64,000 nucleotides of DNA, from NCBI GenBank assembly GCA_942490705.1, contig CALNXY010000005.1:434001-498000 (forward strand), given 5' to 3'. Shown piece after piece: positions 37,509 through 47,420 of this stretch (positions are counted from its first letter, which is position 1; every line of letters starts with the position of its first letter). The position numbers and the translations under genes were made by a program. This DNA comes from JAGRCP01 sp942490705 (GTDB lineage Bacteria; Chloroflexota; Anaerolineae; Caldilineales; Caldilineaceae). A model generated the notes under the pieces. That model was not told the origin of the DNA. It did no database searches and saw only the letters and a list, made by a program, of their open reading frames with translations.

Positions 37509-38526
37509 ATGACGCGGAAAGCGCCCGACGCAGGCAGATGTTGCCCGCATTGCCGGCGTCTCGCAGGCCATGGTCTCGTATATTGTTAATAAGAACAACG
37601 CCGTCACCATCCCCGACGACACGCGTCAACGCATCCTCGATGCCATGGATGAAGTCGGCTATGTGCCCAATGTGACCGCGCGGCGGCTGCGTTCCAGCAA
37701 GACCTATACGGTAGCCGGCATCATCCCGGATATCACAAACCCGTTTTACCCCGACTTTGAGCGCGGGATTCAAGACGTTGTCGACGGTCACGGCTATGAT
37801 CTCATCATGTACAACACGGATGGTACGGCCGAGCGGGAGCGTCGCTGCCTGGACTCCATGTTGCAAGGACGCGTCGATGGCGTGGTCGGCGTCTTTTTTC
37901 ATCTGCGCGTGCCGGATCTTGCGGCGCTGATCAACCAGGGCATTCACGTTGTGCGCCTGGAGGCGATGCCCAAGCTGCCAGGGTCCTTGCCGCTGGACAA
38001 CATCTTCATCGATAACATTGCAGCGAGTCGGATGGCGGTTGAGCACCTTATCGAGCAGGGCCACAGGCAGATTGCCATGCTGACCAGCCATGAAGGGCCG
38101 GCGCGCTTTCGCGAACATGGGTACCGCGAGGCGCTCGCAGCCAACCAGCTTCCCATGGATGACCAATTGTTGAGCTTTGGGGCCTTTAGCGAGGACGGCG
38201 GCTATCAGGCGATGGGCAAGTTGCTGCAAGGAGACCGGCGCCCGTCCGCTGTCGTTGCGGCCAATGATCTGATGGCCATGGGCGCGATGATCGCTATCCG
38301 TGAAGTCGGCTTGAGTATCCCCCGGGATATTGCGGTCATCGGCTTTGACGATATCTCAACGGCCAAGCTCGTCTTTCCGGCGCTGACGACGGTGACCCAG
38401 TTTCAGCGCCAGCTGGGTCGACGTGCGGCGGAGATGCTCATGGAACGGGTGAAGGGGACCGCGCCGGAGAACGGACGTAGTATTGAGATGCCATTCCGCT
38501 TGGTTACACGCGATTCAACCACGTAG
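37509..38526 (+). CDS. LacI-family transcriptional regulator, one frameshift in the helix-turn-helix
   Basis: The long open frame begins inside the DNA-binding domain (MVSYIVNKNN at 37,570). The missing part is present just upstream in the same frame from 37,528 (TQADVARIAGVSQA). The start ATG at 37,509 (MTRKAP) is one base out of phase, so an extra base near 37,527 breaks the gene. Corrected length is about 339 residues. The hinge (NVTARRLRSSKTYTVAGIIP) and effector domain (VVAANDLMAMGAMIAI, VIGFDDISTAKLVFP) are intact. It heads the plus-strand sugar ABC operon and shares the operator region with rbsR. A sequencing indel is the likeliest cause. Confidence 0.85.
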
Positions 38527-38676
38527 GCGATTCCAAGGAAACGATATCCGAGAGGTAGAAGTGGACCATGGAAATGTCTGGATTCGCTTTAGTGCAAGGA
38601 GGTGTTGCGAATCAAGTCCCAAGATGATGTGAAGTCGTGAGTCAATTTGTTAGTCATCCAACGAAGGAGAACCCAC

Positions 38677-40032
38677 GTGAAACGCAAAATGCTCTTCCTA
38701 CTGATGATTGCGATGCTGGTGCTGGCGGGCTGTGCCGCCGGCGACGTTGCGCCCGCAGGATCTGGCGATGAAGGCGCACAACAAGCGGCGGCCGTCGAAA
38801 AGACGACCGTCACCCTTTGGCTAGACGACTCGGCCGTCAACCAGTGTTTTGTCGAGGTCGTCGAATCCACCCTTGACAGTGAAACGATCGCGGTCGAGTT
38901 CAACCTGATTTCCGACAACTATTGGGATGCGATTCGCACGGGCGTTAACGGCGGCGCCGGCCCCGACGTCGTCTTCTCTCCTGGCCCCAGCTTCGCCTTT
39001 GAGATGGCCCAGGCCGGGCTCCTCGCCCCGCTTTCCGGCTATGCCGAATCACTAGGCTGGAACGAGATCATCGTCGACTGGGCGCTGAGCCTGGGCGCAG
39101 TCGACGGCGAGTTGTACAGTCTGCCCAGCGAGCAAGAGACGATGGTGCTCTACTACAACAAGACGCTCTTTGAAGAGAATGGCTGGGAAGTGCCAACCAC
39201 GATCGATGAGCTGATGGCGCTCTCCGAGACGATTGCCGCGGCCGGAATTGACCCGTTTGCCCATGGCAATGCAGACTGGCGCCCTGCGAACGAATGGTTC
39301 TTCAGCGCGATTGTCAACAATGTGGCCGGTCCGGAAAATGTCTACGCTGCGCTCACCGGTGAAAAACCCTGGACCGATGCAGAGTTCATCGAAGCAATCA
39401 ACGTGCTCAACGACATGCAGCAAAATGGCTGGTTCTCGGGCGGCCTTGATCTTTACTACACGACAGACGGCGACGGGCGTCTGGCCGCGTTTGGCGCTGG
39501 CGATGCCGCCATGAACATCGAGGGCAGTTGGCGTTTGGAGAGTATCAACACCTACTTTGGCGAAGAGGCCGGCAACGGCAATGACTGGGACTGGAGCCCG
39601 GTACCCAGCAAGTCCGGAGATGACACCTTCAGCATCGGCGTCGGCTCGACCTATTCGATCAACAGCTTTAGCGAGCATCCTGACGAAGCAGCCGAGCTGA
39701 TCACCCACATCTTCGATCCCGAGACGCAGGCGCAGCTCGTCGTGCAGTGCGGCATGGGTCCGGCCCCGGTTCGCCTGGAGGCCGAGATGCTTGACGGGCT
39801 CGATGAGCGCAACGCAAGCCTCTATGCCGCCATCGGCCAGGCTTCGGATGCCGGTAACTATGGCTATCTGACCTGGACCTTCTGGCCCCCACGCAGTGAC
39901 GTCTACATCTACGAAGAGATCGAAAAGATGTGGAACAACGACATTTCGCCGGAAGAATATGCAGCCGGGCTGGGCGAAGTCTTTGCCGAGGAGCTGGCGG
40001 CAGGCGACATTCCGCCGATTCCTGAGCGCTAG
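38677..40032 (+). CDS. Extracellular solute-binding protein, family 1 (sugar ABC transporter)
   Basis: About 451 residues from the GTG at 38,677, supported by GAAGGAG 7 bases upstream. A lipoprotein signal (KRKMLFLLMIAMLVLAG then C) precedes a family-1 binding fold: GGAGPDVVFSPGPSFAFEMA, ELYSLPSEQETMVLYYNKTL, and AFGAGDAAMNIEGSWRLESI. Such proteins bind mono- or oligosaccharides outside the cell. The ligand cannot be read from the sequence. It precedes two MalF/MalG-type permeases in one operon. Confidence 0.93.
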   Translation: MKRKMLFLLMIAMLVLAGCAAGDVAPAGSGDEGAQQAAAVEKTTVTLWLDDSAVNQCFVEVVESTLDSETIAVEFNLISDNYWDAIRTGVNGGAGPDVVFSPGPSFAFEMAQAGLLAPLSGYAESLGWNEIIVDWALSLGAVDGELYSLPSEQETMVLYYNKTLFEENGWEVPTTIDELMALSETIAAAGIDPFAHGNADWRPANEWFFSAIVNNVAGPENVYAALTGEKPWTDAEFIEAINVLNDMQQNGWFSGGLDLYYTTDGDGRLAAFGAGDAAMNIEGSWRLESINTYFGEEAGNGNDWDWSPVPSKSGDDTFSIGVGSTYSINSFSEHPDEAAELITHIFDPETQAQLVVQCGMGPAPVRLEAEMLDGLDERNASLYAAIGQASDAGNYGYLTWTFWPPRSDVYIYEEIEKMWNNDISPEEYAAGLGEVFAEELAAGDIPPIPER

Positions 40033-40104
40033 TCGATCTTGAGGATTGTCAGGGGGTGGATCCGGCCGGATCCGCCTCCTGGCACAAGTTACGCGGGGCA
40101 AACC

Positions 40105-41040
40105 ATGGCCGAAACGATCATACCAGCCCAAGGCTCGGTGAACGCACAACCAGCGATCAGAAATCGACGCGTCGTCAGGAAGGTCCTCATCCCGTGGCTC
40201 TTCATCCTGCCCGTCGTCCTTCTTCATGGCTTCGTTGTCGTGATTCCATCGGTATTGGGGATGTACTACTCCTTTACCGATTGGTCCGGCATGGGCGGGG
40301 CCAACTTCATTGGATTGGAGAACTACCGCCGCTTATTCTTTGATGACGCCTCCTTCCGCCAGGCGATGGTAAACAATATCGTCTGGCTGACATTCTTCAT
40401 GACGGTGCCCTTTGCCCTCTCCTTGATGGCCGCCTTTTTGCTCTCGCAGATCAAACGGGGCAGCTATTTCTATCGCATCCTGATCTTCATCCCCTACATT
40501 TTGCCCAGCGTCGTCATTGCCAGCATCTGGCGGAATCTGCTGAGCCCGCGCCAGGGCATCCCCGCCGTGCTGACGGAAATGGGGATTCCCGGCTTTGATG
40601 TGGCTTTCCTGGGCAATCCAGACACGGTTCTGTTGACGATTGCCTTCATCGACAACTGGCACTACTGGGGTTTCCTCACGATTTTGTTTCTCACGGCCAT
40701 GCAGAGCGTGCCTACAGTACTGTATGAGGTGGCCCGATTGGACGGGGCCAATCGCTGGCAGCAGTTCTGGAACGTGACGCTGCCCGGCATCCGGCCTACT
40801 GTCGTCTTCATGCTGATGATGACCGCAATCTGGTCGTTCCTCGTCTTCGAGTACGTGTGGATTCTGACCGAGGGCGGTCCTGCCGGCTCGTCGGAAGTGA
40901 TGGGCACGCTCGTCTACAAAAATGCGTTCCGTCGCTTTGACGCGGGCTACGCGGCCGCGCAGGGCATCACCATGAGCGCGTTTGCCGGTACGATCGTCCT
41001 GATCTTTATTGTTCTTCGACGTCGAGGGTGGGAGATATAG
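40105..41040 (+). CDS. Sugar ABC transporter permease, MalF/UgpA type
   Basis: 311 residues from the ATG at 40,105. Six membrane helices and the EAA loop (YEVARLDGANRWQQFWNVTL then PGIRP) are present, and MYYSFTDWSGMGGANFIGLE is typical of the first periplasmic loop. It pairs with the next permease to form the translocation channel. Spacing to the binding-protein gene is 72 bases. Confidence 0.94.
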   Translation: MAETIIPAQGSVNAQPAIRNRRVVRKVLIPWLFILPVVLLHGFVVVIPSVLGMYYSFTDWSGMGGANFIGLENYRRLFFDDASFRQAMVNNIVWLTFFMTVPFALSLMAAFLLSQIKRGSYFYRILIFIPYILPSVVIASIWRNLLSPRQGIPAVLTEMGIPGFDVAFLGNPDTVLLTIAFIDNWHYWGFLTILFLTAMQSVPTVLYEVARLDGANRWQQFWNVTLPGIRPTVVFMLMMTAIWSFLVFEYVWILTEGGPAGSSEVMGTLVYKNAFRRFDAGYAAAQGITMSAFAGTIVLIFIVLRRRGWEI

Positions 41041-41041
41041 C

Positions 41042-41875
41042 ATGCAAAATTCACGACGGGAAGCGCCCGCAATTTCCAGCCACATCATCATGCTGCTGCT
41101 GGTCGCCTTTGCCATGATCCCGCTGGTGGTGCTGGCCTTTAACTCGGTCAAGACAAGACCGGACTTTGCCTCAAATCCGCTTGGACCGCCCCAGGAAATC
41201 CGGCTCCAGAATTATCCCGAGGCATGGCAGGAGAGTAATTTTGGGCGAACTGCCACGAACAGCCTCACGCTCGTAGTGGCAACGGTTCTCTCGGTCTTGA
41301 CGCTCGGCGGTCTGGCGTCTTACAGCATTGCCCGGATCAATCCGCCAGGCTCTGACTTTGTCATGTTTTACATGCTGGTTGCGTCCACCATTCCGATTTG
41401 GCTCTTCATGGTGCCGCTCTTTTTCATGTGGCGCAATCTGGGATTGGTCAACACCCGGCTGGGACTGATCCTCATCTATACAGCGATCAATCTCCCATTT
41501 GCCATTTTCCTGCTGCGCACATTTCTTGTCAGGGTGCCGCTGGAGATTGAGGAGGCGGCCCTGGTTGACGGTGCAAGCAGGCTGATGATCTTCTTCCGGG
41601 TCATCTTGCCCATCACGTGGACCGGATTTTTGACCGTGGGGCTTGTCGTCTCGCTGGCCGTCTGGGGCGAGTATCAAATTGCGCTGATCATGATCCACGA
41701 TCCCAACCTCTATCCGATTACCACCAGCTACAACAGCTTCACGGAAACCTTTGGCCGCGACTGGACGCTAACCAGCGCGGTGGCGGTGATGATGATCTTT
41801 CCCGTACTGGTCTTGTTCATCGCACTGCAACGTCAATTTATTGATGGCTTGACGCAGGGAAGCGTAAAAGCCTAA
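41042..41875 (+). CDS. Sugar ABC transporter permease, MalG/UgpE type
   Basis: 277 residues. The ATG at 41,042 is one base after the stop of the first permease, with GGTGGGAG just upstream, so the two are coupled. Six membrane helices and the EAA loop (IEEAALVDGASRLMIFFRVI then LPIT) are present. No ATPase gene follows; a shared MalK-type ATPase such as the one at 25,865 must complete the transporter. Confidence 0.94.
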   Translation: MQNSRREAPAISSHIIMLLLVAFAMIPLVVLAFNSVKTRPDFASNPLGPPQEIRLQNYPEAWQESNFGRTATNSLTLVVATVLSVLTLGGLASYSIARINPPGSDFVMFYMLVASTIPIWLFMVPLFFMWRNLGLVNTRLGLILIYTAINLPFAIFLLRTFLVRVPLEIEEAALVDGASRLMIFFRVILPITWTGFLTVGLVVSLAVWGEYQIALIMIHDPNLYPITTSYNSFTETFGRDWTLTSAVAVMMIFPVLVLFIALQRQFIDGLTQGSVKA

Positions 41876-41898
41876 CCGCAAGAAGGGACAGTTTGTAG

Positions 41899-44058
41899 AT
41901 GCAGGCCGACTATCTGGAACGCGTATATGCGGGCGTACTTGGAAAAATCATTGGCGTCTACCTTGGGCGCCCGTTCGAAGGTTGGACGTACGAACAGATT
42001 ATGGAGCGTCTGGGTGAGGTCAATTACTACGTACATAAGGAATTCAAGGTGCCACTGATCGTCACCGACGATGACATCTCAGGCACCTTTACCTTCGTCC
42101 GCGCCCTGGCCGACTATGGCAACAGTCGTCAGATCACCCCCGCGCAGATCGGTCATGCCTGGATGAACTATCTCATCGAGGAGCAGACAATCTTGTGGTG
42201 GGGCGGCATGGGCAATTCGACCGAGCATACGGCCTATCTACGCCTTAAGTCTGGAATAGAAGCGCCGCAAAGCGGGTCGATTGCGCTCAACGGCAAGGTC
42301 GTCGCCGAGCAGATCGGTTCCCAGATCTTCATCGATGGCTGGAGCATGGTTGCGCCGGGCAATCCCGAACTAGCAGCGGACTTTGCACGCCGAGCTGCCA
42401 GCGTCAGCCATGACGGCGAGGCCATCTACGGTGCGCAGGTAATGGCGGTCATGGAAGCCCAGGCTTTCGTTGAACCCGACATCGATAAGCTAATCGATAC
42501 AGGCACGGCCTTCATTCCCCACGATTCGATCATCTATCGGATGATCCAGGACATTCGTGAATGGCATGCCAGCGAGCCGGATTGGCACGCAGCGCGCAAG
42601 CTGCTTGCCGAGCGGTATGGATACGACACGTACGGCGGCAATTGTCACATGGTGCCCAATCATGGCCTGATCATCTTCTCCCTGCTCTATGGCGATGACG
42701 ATTTCCAGAAATCGCTCATGATCGTCAACACGGCCGGCTGGGACACGGACTGCAATTCGGGCAACTTGGGCTGTTTGTTGGGCATCAAGAATGGCTTGGC
42801 CGGGATTGACGCCGGCCCCGACTGGCGCGGCCCTGTTGCCGACCGTCTCTTTCTGCCCACCGCTGATGGCGGCCGCTCCATTACCGACGCCGCAACCGAA
42901 GCCATTCATTTGGCCAATATGGGACGGGCGATCCACGGACTCGACCCGATCGCGCCCAAAGCGGGCGCGCGCTTCCATTTCGAGCTGCCGGGCTCGGTTC
43001 ACGGGTTTGTCAGCGACGACTCTCCTGCGGCGAGCGACGTCGTCGAGATCGAGAACGTGGCGGGTCACAGTGCCGGAGGCGAACGTTCCCTGGCGATTCA
43101 TTATCGCGGACTTGCCCCGGGGCGGGTGGGGCGCGCCGAGACCGCCACGTTCATTCCCTCGCGTGACGTTGCCAGCTATTTCGACCGTCGCGGCTACTCG
43201 CTCCTGGCCTCGCCGACGATCTACAGCGGACAGAAGCTGCAAGCCCGGATTGTTGCCGGCGATGCAAACACGGCCCCGATCCAGGTCACTCTCTACATCA
43301 AACACTATGATGCAGCTGATGCGCTCGCCATGATCAACAACGAGCCCATCTTGCTCGAACCGGGCGAGGCAACGATCGTTTCGTGGCAAGTACCGGACAC
43401 GCAGGGCTATCCGATTGCCTTTGTCGGCGTCGAGGTTAATGGATCGAGTGGACAGCAGGGAACGATCTACCTTGACTACCTGACGTGGGCGGGCGCCCCC
43501 GCCGTCACCCTCGATCGTCCTCTCGAGCGGGAGATCAGCCGCCTCACCCGCGACACGGGCCCGATCATGTGGAAAAAGGCCTGGATCAACGGCTTTGACA
43601 ATCTCGAACGGCTGACCGAGCTAGACTACTGGCCGGAGCCCTATCGTCTCATCCAGAACGCGGGCCGCGGCTTGCTCATGCAGGGACGCGCGACTGGCAC
43701 GACTATCGAGTGACCGCACGGATGACGCCCCACATGTGTCAGGCGGGCGGCGTAGGCGTGCGCGGCCCAGGGCATGGGGCGCTACTATGCGTTGCTGGTT
43801 GACCGGGAGAAGACCAGAATCATCCGTGCGTGTGAAGGGGAAGATACGGTGCTGGCGGAGTCTGATTTCGGCTGGACCTTCGGCTTGCCGTATGAGCTCG
43901 ACCTCAGCGTGGAAGGAAACCGCCTGGTCGGTTCCATTGACGGCAAAGTCATCATTGAGGCCGAAGATCCGGACAATCTGTATCCCGGCGGCGGAGTGGC
44001 GCTCATCACGGAAGTCGGGCGTATCGGCTGCGATCACGTGACGGTGCAGCCCGTCTAG
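41899..44058 (+). CDS. ADP-ribosylglycohydrolase-family protein with C-terminal beta-sandwich, two frameshifts near the end
   Basis: The first frame encodes 604 residues. Metal-site patterns of the ADP-ribosylglycohydrolase (DraG/ARH) fold are present: GVYLGRPFEG, TDDDISGTFTFVRALADYG and NTAGWDTDCNSGNLG. From about residue 370 the protein is beta-rich. The frame stops at 43,713, but the expected continuation RDWHDYRVTARMTPHMCQAG lies in another frame from 43,689, and a further shift near 43,770 leads to MGRYYALLVDREKTRI up to 44,058. That tail resembles a concanavalin-like or DUF1080-type sandwich. In this operon the enzyme may cleave an N- or O-glycosidic ribosyl bond in the imported compound rather than act on ADP-ribosylated proteins; this is inference. 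Confidence 0.8.
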
Positions 44059-44071
44059 AACGCGACCAATA

Positions 44072-44120
44072 TGTGTGCGACCAGCCATCACGTTAATCGA
44101 CGTGATGGCGGTCGCACACA
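44072..44120. terminator. Long hairpin between convergent genes
   Basis: Arms TGTGTGCGACC-A-GCCATCACG and CGTGATGGC-GGTCGCACACA pair over about 20 bp with one bulged A and an 8-base loop. It lies between the ADP-ribosylglycohydrolase (+) and acyl-CoA dehydrogenase (-) genes; there is no long T run. Confidence 0.75.
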
Positions 44121-44128
44121 GGCCACGG

Positions 44129-45817
44129 CTATGCGCGCATGGCGTATGCATCGGTCAAGGCATAGGCGTGTTCCTGCCACACCCGCTCGAAACGTTGAGG
44201 ATTAGCGGCCGGCTTCTTGATCATCTGCAGGCAGTAGGCCATCTGCGCTTCGCTGCTGGCGGATTTGGAGTAGACCTGCAACGCGAACTTAGAGAAATCA
44301 CGCACCATGAAGTCAAAGATCTGATCCAACAGATCGTCGCCGATGGCATAGATGCGCGCATTCTCGATAATCAACTGACCATAGGCGACCAACGAAAAGA
44401 GTTCGCCCAGGTTCAGCAGAAAATCGATATCCTGCGTTTGCTCCTCCGTAGGACGGGCGGCGAAGAGCATTTCCTTAAACGTCGCAATCTGCTCCTTGAA
44501 GATCTGGACATTGGGCAGATCAACGCTGTCGTACGCCAATGCATAATCGTGAAACTGAATCTTGCCCAGCCCTTTGGTCGCACCCTGGTTGAAGAGAAAG
44601 TCATCATTCACCGGGTCAGTGCGCTGGGGAATCTCCGGAAACTCGGCCGGAAAAAAGAAGTAATTGGGCATGAATTTGACCACCAGCGCCATATTGACGT
44701 GGACGGTCCCCTCTAGCTTGGGCAGGGCGCGGATATCGCGCGTCACAGCGTCAAAAACCAGATCCTTTTCGAAGCCCCTGGCCGCAATTACGTCCCACAG
44801 CAGATTGACAACTTCTTCCCCTTGCGTCGTCACCTTCATCTTGACCAACGGATTGTAGAGCAGATAACGCCGGTCATCGACTGAAGCGCTGCGCATGTAG
44901 TCGGCAGCGCGCAGCGCGAAGAGCTTCATAGCCGTCAAGCGGGCATAGGCGTCGGTGAAGAGCTGCTTGATGTGGGGAAAATCGGTCACATAGTGATCGA
45001 AAAGACGCCGGTGCGCGGCGTGAGTGATGGCTTCATAGTAGGCGTGGGTGCACATGCCAATCGAGGCCCAGCCGAGGTTGTATTTGCAGATGTTGATCGT
45101 ATTGAGCGCCGCATCCCACGCTTCACGCCCTTGTGAAAGAATGTCGGCGTCGGTGAGCGGATAGCCGTCCAACACAAACTCAGCCACATAGTTCTGGGAA
45201 TTGACCACGTTGCGCACGCAGTCGAATCGTTCGTGTTGGGAATCAACGGCAAAAAAGACGTAGTCACCCGTGTCGGCCCGCTTGCCGAAGGTAGAGATGA
45301 GTGCAGCCTCGTTGGCGTTACCAATGTAATACTTTGACCCGTCGGCCCGATAGCCCTCGCCATCCGGCGTCAGCGTCATTTCGCTGGCATAGAGATCGGC
45401 TCCGTGTTCCTTCTCCGAAAGGCCAAAGGCGAAGACCGCGCCCTCCTCCAGCAGCTGCGCCGTCTGCTCTTTGATCGCCTCGTTGCGGCTCATCCAGATT
45501 GGACCCAGCCCCAGCATGGAGACCTGCCACGTATACCAGTAGCAGAGCCCGTAAAAGCCGAGAATTTCGTTGAACGCGCAGATACGAAAGGTATCCCAAC
45601 GTGCATCGGACGCGCCGTAGCCTGCCGGCGTCATCAGGATGGCAAAGGCCCTTTCCCGCTTGATAAACTCGACGAAATCATGATTCCAGGCACGCTGGTC
45701 GTCTTCTCTGAGCTTATGTTTGCCCTTGTTTTCAAAAAAGGCGATGGTCTTGCGCATGAGGTCGCGCGAGGCCGGATCAAGGTAGTCGTAGGATTGGGTG
45801 CTGGGGTTGAGGAGCAT
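44129..45817 (-). CDS. Acyl-CoA dehydrogenase family flavoprotein
   Basis: About 562 residues from the ATG at 45,817 (GAGAGG 11 bases upstream). The acyl-CoA dehydrogenase order is visible: an N-terminal helical domain (GYGASDARWDTFRICAFNEI), the FAD/substrate strand (VFAFGLSEKEHGADLYASEM, GYRADGSKYYIGNANEA), and a helical C-terminal domain (GWASIGMCTHAYYEAITHAA). It is longer than the usual 380-390 residues and has an extra C-terminal helical region, like the large ACAD branch. It should oxidise an acyl-CoA at C2-C3 using FAD. The gene is convergent with the sugar operon; its substrate is unknown. Confidence 0.88.
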   Translation of the reverse strand: MLLNPSTQSYDYLDPASRDLMRKTIAFFENKGKHKLREDDQRAWNHDFVEFIKRERAFAILMTPAGYGASDARWDTFRICAFNEILGFYGLCYWYTWQVSMLGLGPIWMSRNEAIKEQTAQLLEEGAVFAFGLSEKEHGADLYASEMTLTPDGEGYRADGSKYYIGNANEAALISTFGKRADTGDYVFFAVDSQHERFDCVRNVVNSQNYVAEFVLDGYPLTDADILSQGREAWDAALNTINICKYNLGWASIGMCTHAYYEAITHAAHRRLFDHYVTDFPHIKQLFTDAYARLTAMKLFALRAADYMRSASVDDRRYLLYNPLVKMKVTTQGEEVVNLLWDVIAARGFEKDLVFDAVTRDIRALPKLEGTVHVNMALVVKFMPNYFFFPAEFPEIPQRTDPVNDDFLFNQGATKGLGKIQFHDYALAYDSVDLPNVQIFKEQIATFKEMLFAARPTEEQTQDIDFLLNLGELFSLVAYGQLIIENARIYAIGDDLLDQIFDFMVRDFSKFALQVYSKSASSEAQMAYCLQMIKKPAANPQRFERVWQEHAYALTDAYAMRA

Positions 45818-46041
45818 GGTTTGCGTAGCCTCTCGGAACAGTAGGTGACGGCTGAGATGGGCCGATGGACGGTACAAATACGATAACACGCTTCGCCGGC
45901 GCAAGCCAGATTTTGGACGCGAAGACGCACTGCATGAGGTCAGAGCGCCGCGTCTCGGCACACCTTCACACATCACGTCTTCTCGCCGTATCCAACGGGT
46001 CAGGCACACCAACTGCGTCGTCGACCAGGCGCAGCCGCTAC

Positions 46042-46278
46042 TCAGCGCGGCATGGGGGCGCCGTCTTGGTGGCGAGCCATGTAGTCATACTTCTGCTCGA
46101 GGCGTTCGCCCCAACGTTCGAGTTGGTGGGCGAGCCATACGAGCGCCCGGCAACAGGGTTCCGGAAGCTCGGTCTCGACGCCCAGTTCATGGTGCTGCAG
46201 GCGATGGTCCGCAGCAATTTCCACTTGTTCATCATGGCCGCAGCAACCGGCATAAAAATCCTTCCACGTGACAAACAT
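46042..46278 (-). CDS. Small conserved-looking protein of unknown function
   Basis: 78 residues starting MFVTWKDFYAGCCGHDEQ, with AAAGGA 8 bases upstream of the ATG. It has a Cys-Cys-Gly-His cluster near the N-terminus, a second Cys pair (PEPCCRALVWL) and a helical, charged middle, so metal binding is possible. I do not recognise the family. It is 224 bases upstream of the acyl-CoA dehydrogenase gene on the same strand. Confidence 0.5.
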   Translation of the reverse strand: MFVTWKDFYAGCCGHDEQVEIAADHRLQHHELGVETELPEPCCRALVWLAHQLERWGERLEQKYDYMARHQDGAPMPR

Positions 46279-46429
46279 CGGCGTATCCTTTCGCCCCGCC
46301 GCCTACCTCGGCCAGGCAACCATATCGCGATCATCGCATTGATCAGAAGACGGATCTGCTACACGTCGGCTACATCTCTATCTCACTGTCGGATGGCGCA
46401 AATCTGGGTGCCGTTGCCAGGTACGTCAA

Positions 46430-46582
46430 CTAAGCTTCGTCTGCGGCGAGCTGCGTTTGCAGGAAGGAGAGGGTCTCACTGCCCGCGACTTGTGCCTTCT
46501 CCACCAACGCGGTCATTACGGCGCGTGAGCCGACTTTAGGCTGGCCTGTATGCCAACAGACGTACTGACTTCCTTTCTCCAT
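46430..46582 (-). CDS. Short possible gene (50 residues), function unknown
   Basis: An ATG at 46,582 opens a 50-residue frame (MEKGSQYVCWHTGQPKVGSR) ending SFLQTQLAADEA. Amino acid use looks protein-like, but there is no good ribosome site and a stop lies close upstream, so it may be the tail of a decayed gene. Confidence 0.3.
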   Translation of the reverse strand: MEKGSQYVCWHTGQPKVGSRAVMTALVEKAQVAGSETLSFLQTQLAADEA

Positions 46583-46909
46583 CGTGATTGCGCATGGTCA
46601 ACGCGCCTATTTGGACGTCAAATTGGCGCACTATTTGTGGTATACTCGAGTAGACGCGCCGATGCTCTATTCAAATCGAGTGAAGGCGCAACGCCAATGT
46701 TTGCCTCAATCTCCGCTTACTTGCCTCCCCTCAAGTTGAACGAAACGGCGACGAGGATTTACGCTCTCGCAAGGCGGTGACCTGCTGACCGACCTTATGC
46801 AGTTTGAATCAGCACATGACGGACTATCGTTTCAAGCAAGATTGGGTAGCAGCAGCGGCGGTTGGCCCTTGATCTGACGCGTCCGGACCTGGCACGGCGG
46901 ATCCATTAC
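46583..46909. other. Region before the first join: promoter-like element and gene fragments
   Basis: An extended -10 (TGGTATACT, 46,638-46,646) precedes an ATG at 46,698 that opens MFASISAYLPPLKLNETATR and stops after 27 codons. Another frame further on (GGDLLTDLMQFESAHDGLSF) also looks coding, so a broken gene start may lie here. Nothing can be named. Confidence 0.35.
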
Positions 46910-47188
46910 TCACCCAGCACCAGAAATAATTACATCAAGATTGTAAAAATCTACCTGATAAACTTTTCCATCACTGGCAGTTGTTGCATTTTTTGCAACA
47001 ACTGAATTCTTTTCTAATTCGTTCTCTTTAAAAACATTACTTATATGTCTTGAAATCACAGATTTATCTCGGTCAAACAAATCAACTATTTGATTTAAGT
47101 TTAACCAAACAGATTCTTTGTCTAATTGAACGTTAATTTCAGTCTTTCCATTTTCAAGTTGATAAATCTCTATCTGTGAATAATTCAT
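46910..47188 (-). pseudogene. RhuM-family protein, truncated by the first join
   Basis: The ATG at 47,188 opens MNYSQIEIYQLENGKTEINV. RhuM family features follow: LDKESVWLNLNQIVDLFDRD, SVISRHISNVFKENELEK, and YQVDFYNLDVIIS. Family members continue with VGYR and more than 200 further residues; here the sequence switches to GAG and a stop exactly where composition changes from AT-rich to GC-richer (about 46,919). RhuM proteins are linked to mobile islands, and their role is poorly known. Confidence 0.75.
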
Positions 47189-47272
47189 TTTTCGTTTTTT
47201 AACAAAACTACTAAAACTTAACATTAAATCTTGAATTTAGTCATTATGTATCAGTCTTGGTCTTTAATGCAT

Positions 47273-47404
47273 GGTAACGTTTTGAATATGGTGCTTGCCG
47301 CGCTTTATTCAATAATTTTCTTTGGTTTCCGTATTTTCAAATTTACAATTCATTTTCTGGGTACAACAAACCGCGGCATGCACTTAATTTTTTTTGTTAG
47401 GTAC
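47273..47404. repeat. attC-like imperfect palindrome (candidate integron recombination site)
   Basis: GTGCTTGCCGCG (47,291-47,302) and CGCGGCATGCAC (47,372-47,383) form an 11/12 inverted repeat. Outer boxes GGTAAC (47,273) and GTTAGGT (47,396-47,402, matching GTTRRRY) sit at equal 12-base distances. A matching ACCTAAC box lies at 48,081-48,087 on the other side of the lipoprotein gene. The total span of about 130 bases is within the range of attC sites; the GGTAAC box departs from consensus. Confidence 0.4.
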
Positions 47405-47420
47405 TGGTTTTCTATTTCAT

